From Streptosporangiaceae bacterium (GTDB taxonomy: Bacteria > Actinomycetota > Actinomycetes > Streptosporangiales > Streptosporangiaceae), in assembly GCA_030040815.1 (NCBI GenBank), contig JASHSZ010000512.1:1-6525 (forward strand): a DNA stretch of 6,525 bases, given 5' to 3'. The position numbers and the translations under genes are program-made. This document shows positions 5,306-6,525 of the stretch, in pieces. The notes beneath the pieces are model-generated. The model ran no database searches and was not told where the DNA came from. It saw only the letters and a program-made list of their open reading frames with translations. How positions within the stretch are numbered: position 1 is the stretch's first letter; the number at the start of each line of letters is the position of its first letter.

Positions 5306-6525
5306 ATGACGTTCGGCGCCCGTCCCGGACGCTACCACTGGCGATGGGCGACCCTGTCAATCTTGTGTGTGACCCTGCTCCTCATAAGCCTCGACCTCAC
5401 CATCCTCAACATCGCGCTGCCGTCCATCGTCAGGGGCCTGCACGCCACCTCAAGTCAGCTGCAGTGGCTCGTCGATGCTTATGCCATCGCCTTCGCCGGG
5501 CTGCTGCTGTCCCTCGGCGCGCTCGGCGACCGCGTCGGGCGTAAATGGGTGTTCCTCGCCGGGCTGCTGGTGTTCGCTGCCGGATCGGCCGTCTCGGCGT
5601 TCTCTGGCAACGTGGGACTACTCATCGCCGGCAGGGTGGTGATGGGCGTCGGGTCGGCAGCGCTGATGCCGTGCACGCTGTCGATCCTGACCAACGTCTT
5701 CAGCACGGACCGCGACCGCGGCCGGGCAATCGGGATCTGGGCCGCCACCGCCGGCCTGGGCGTAGCGATCGGCCCGATCCTGGGCGGCTTCCTGCTCGTG
5801 CACTTCTGGTGGGGGTCGGTTTTCCTCATCAACGTGCCCATCGCCGTCTCGGGCGCGGCCGCCGCGATCTTCCTCGTCCCCGACTCCCGGAACGTCCGCC
5901 CCAAGCAGCTCGATCCGGTCGGCGCGCTGCTGTCCATCCTCGGGTTCGGGCTGCTGTTGTGGGCGGTCATCGAAGCTCCCGACCGGACGTGGGCCGCGGC
6001 GCCCGTCGTCGGAGCGCTGGCCGGGTCCGCCGCGCTGATTGCGGGCTTCATCGTCTGGGAGTACCGGCGGACCGACCCGATGCTCCCGGTGTCGTTCTTT
6101 CGCAGCCGACGTTACTCGGCGGCTATCGCCTCGCTCGCGCTGGTGCTCTTCGCCCTGCTGGGCCTGCTTTTCCTGATGACCCAGTACCTGCAGTTCGTCC
6201 TCGGCTTCAGCGCGTTCCGGGCCGGGATCGCCATCGGCCCAGTGGCGCTGGTGCTGCTACTGACCGCGCCCTTCTCAGCGGTGCTCGCCCGCAAGATCGG
6301 GACCAAGTCCGTCGTCGTGCCTGGGCTTCTCCTCATCGCGCTCGGCCTGGGATTCCTGTCGCAGACGACACTGAGCGACGGGTACCGCTGGTGCCTGCCA
6401 TTCTTGCTCATCATCGGGTCCGGGGTGGGCCTGGCACTGGCTCCCTCCACCGACTCGGTCATGGGATCAGTGCCCAGGGAGGAGGCCGGGGTCGGATCCG
6501 CCACCAGCGACACGTCGATGCAGGT
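5306..6525 (+). CDS. MFS efflux transporter, DHA2 (EmrB/QacA-type) family, 3' end outside the window
   Basis: The 406 visible residues belong to an inner-membrane proton-coupled drug exporter of the 14-helix DHA2 group; the frame is open to the window edge. Motifs in order: LDLTILNIALPSI (29-41, motif D1 of helix 1), QWLVDAYAIAFAGLLLSLGALGDRVGRK (53-80, helix 2 leading into loop motif A), LLIAGRVVMGVGSAALMP (105-122, helix 4 with Arg110), and GLGVAIGPILGG (150-161, the antiporter motif C). Later come DPMLPVSFFRSRRYSAA (257-273), MTQYLQFVLGFSAFRAG (291-307) and EEAGVGSATSDTSMQ (392-406), all typical of the group. Perhaps 80-130 residues remain beyond the window. The substrate cannot be told from sequence. 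The ATG at 5306 places helix 1 at a normal distance from the N-terminus but has no clear Shine-Dalgarno site; a TTG at 5240 in the same frame is less likely. It diverges from polX and shows no sign of being in its operon. Confidence 0.9.
   Translation, partial: MTFGARPGRYHWRWATLSILCVTLLLISLDLTILNIALPSIVRGLHATSSQLQWLVDAYAIAFAGLLLSLGALGDRVGRKWVFLAGLLVFAAGSAVSAFSGNVGLLIAGRVVMGVGSAALMPCTLSILTNVFSTDRDRGRAIGIWAATAGLGVAIGPILGGFLLVHFWWGSVFLINVPIAVSGAAAAIFLVPDSRNVRPKQLDPVGALLSILGFGLLLWAVIEAPDRTWAAAPVVGALAGSAALIAGFIVWEYRRTDPMLPVSFFRSRRYSAAIASLALVLFALLGLLFLMTQYLQFVLGFSAFRAGIAIGPVALVLLLTAPFSAVLARKIGTKSVVVPGLLLIALGLGFLSQTTLSDGYRWCLPFLLIIGSGVGLALAPSTDSVMGSVPREEAGVGSATSDTSMQ

Noticed and set aside
5010..5309. 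99-codon plus-strand open frame in the divergent promoter region
   Set aside because: It has no ribosome-binding site, has low-complexity Gly/Ser/Arg composition and overlaps the MFS start region; no family resemblance.

Overview
The window reads as chromosomal DNA of a high-GC Gram-positive bacterium (Actinobacteria). G+C is roughly two thirds by eye, codon third positions are strongly G/C, Shine-Dalgarno sites are AGGGAG or GGAGG, and every recognisable protein looks actinobacterial. No phage, IS, CRISPR, tRNA or rRNA gene could be supported.

Layout. (i) 1-236, plus strand: the C-terminal end of a protein resembling the DUF4118/GAF region of KdpD-type sensors. (ii) 237-663: a non-coding convergent region with two hairpins, one having perfect 11-bp arms, probably a bidirectional terminator. 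(iii) 664-1092, minus strand: a 142-aa small heat-shock protein closely resembling mycobacterial HspX/Acr. It has its own 128-bp leader with two tandem DosR-like palindromes. (iv) 1221-2561, minus strand: a 446-aa fusion of a type I phosphoribosyltransferase domain and a dienelactone-hydrolase-like alpha/beta hydrolase, the architecture I recall for M. tuberculosis Rv0571c. (v) 2562-3198: a 637-bp gap with no credible gene but several short dyads. (vi) 3199 to about 4980, minus strand: a bacterial family-X DNA polymerase with a C-terminal PHP domain (PolX), both active sites apparently intact. (vii) 4981-5305: a divergent promoter region. (viii) 5306 to the window end, plus strand: a DHA2 (EmrB/QacA-type) MFS efflux transporter, truncated only by the window.

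How the genes may work together. An HspX-like chaperone, an Rv0571c-like fusion and a sensor-like fragment side by side recall the DosR hypoxia/dormancy regulon of mycobacteria, and the DosR-like sites ahead of the chaperone gene fit that reading. PolX would add DNA gap repair, a plausible need of resting cells. The link to PolX and to the transporter is only by proximity. No regulator gene lies in the window, so the regulon assignment is inference.
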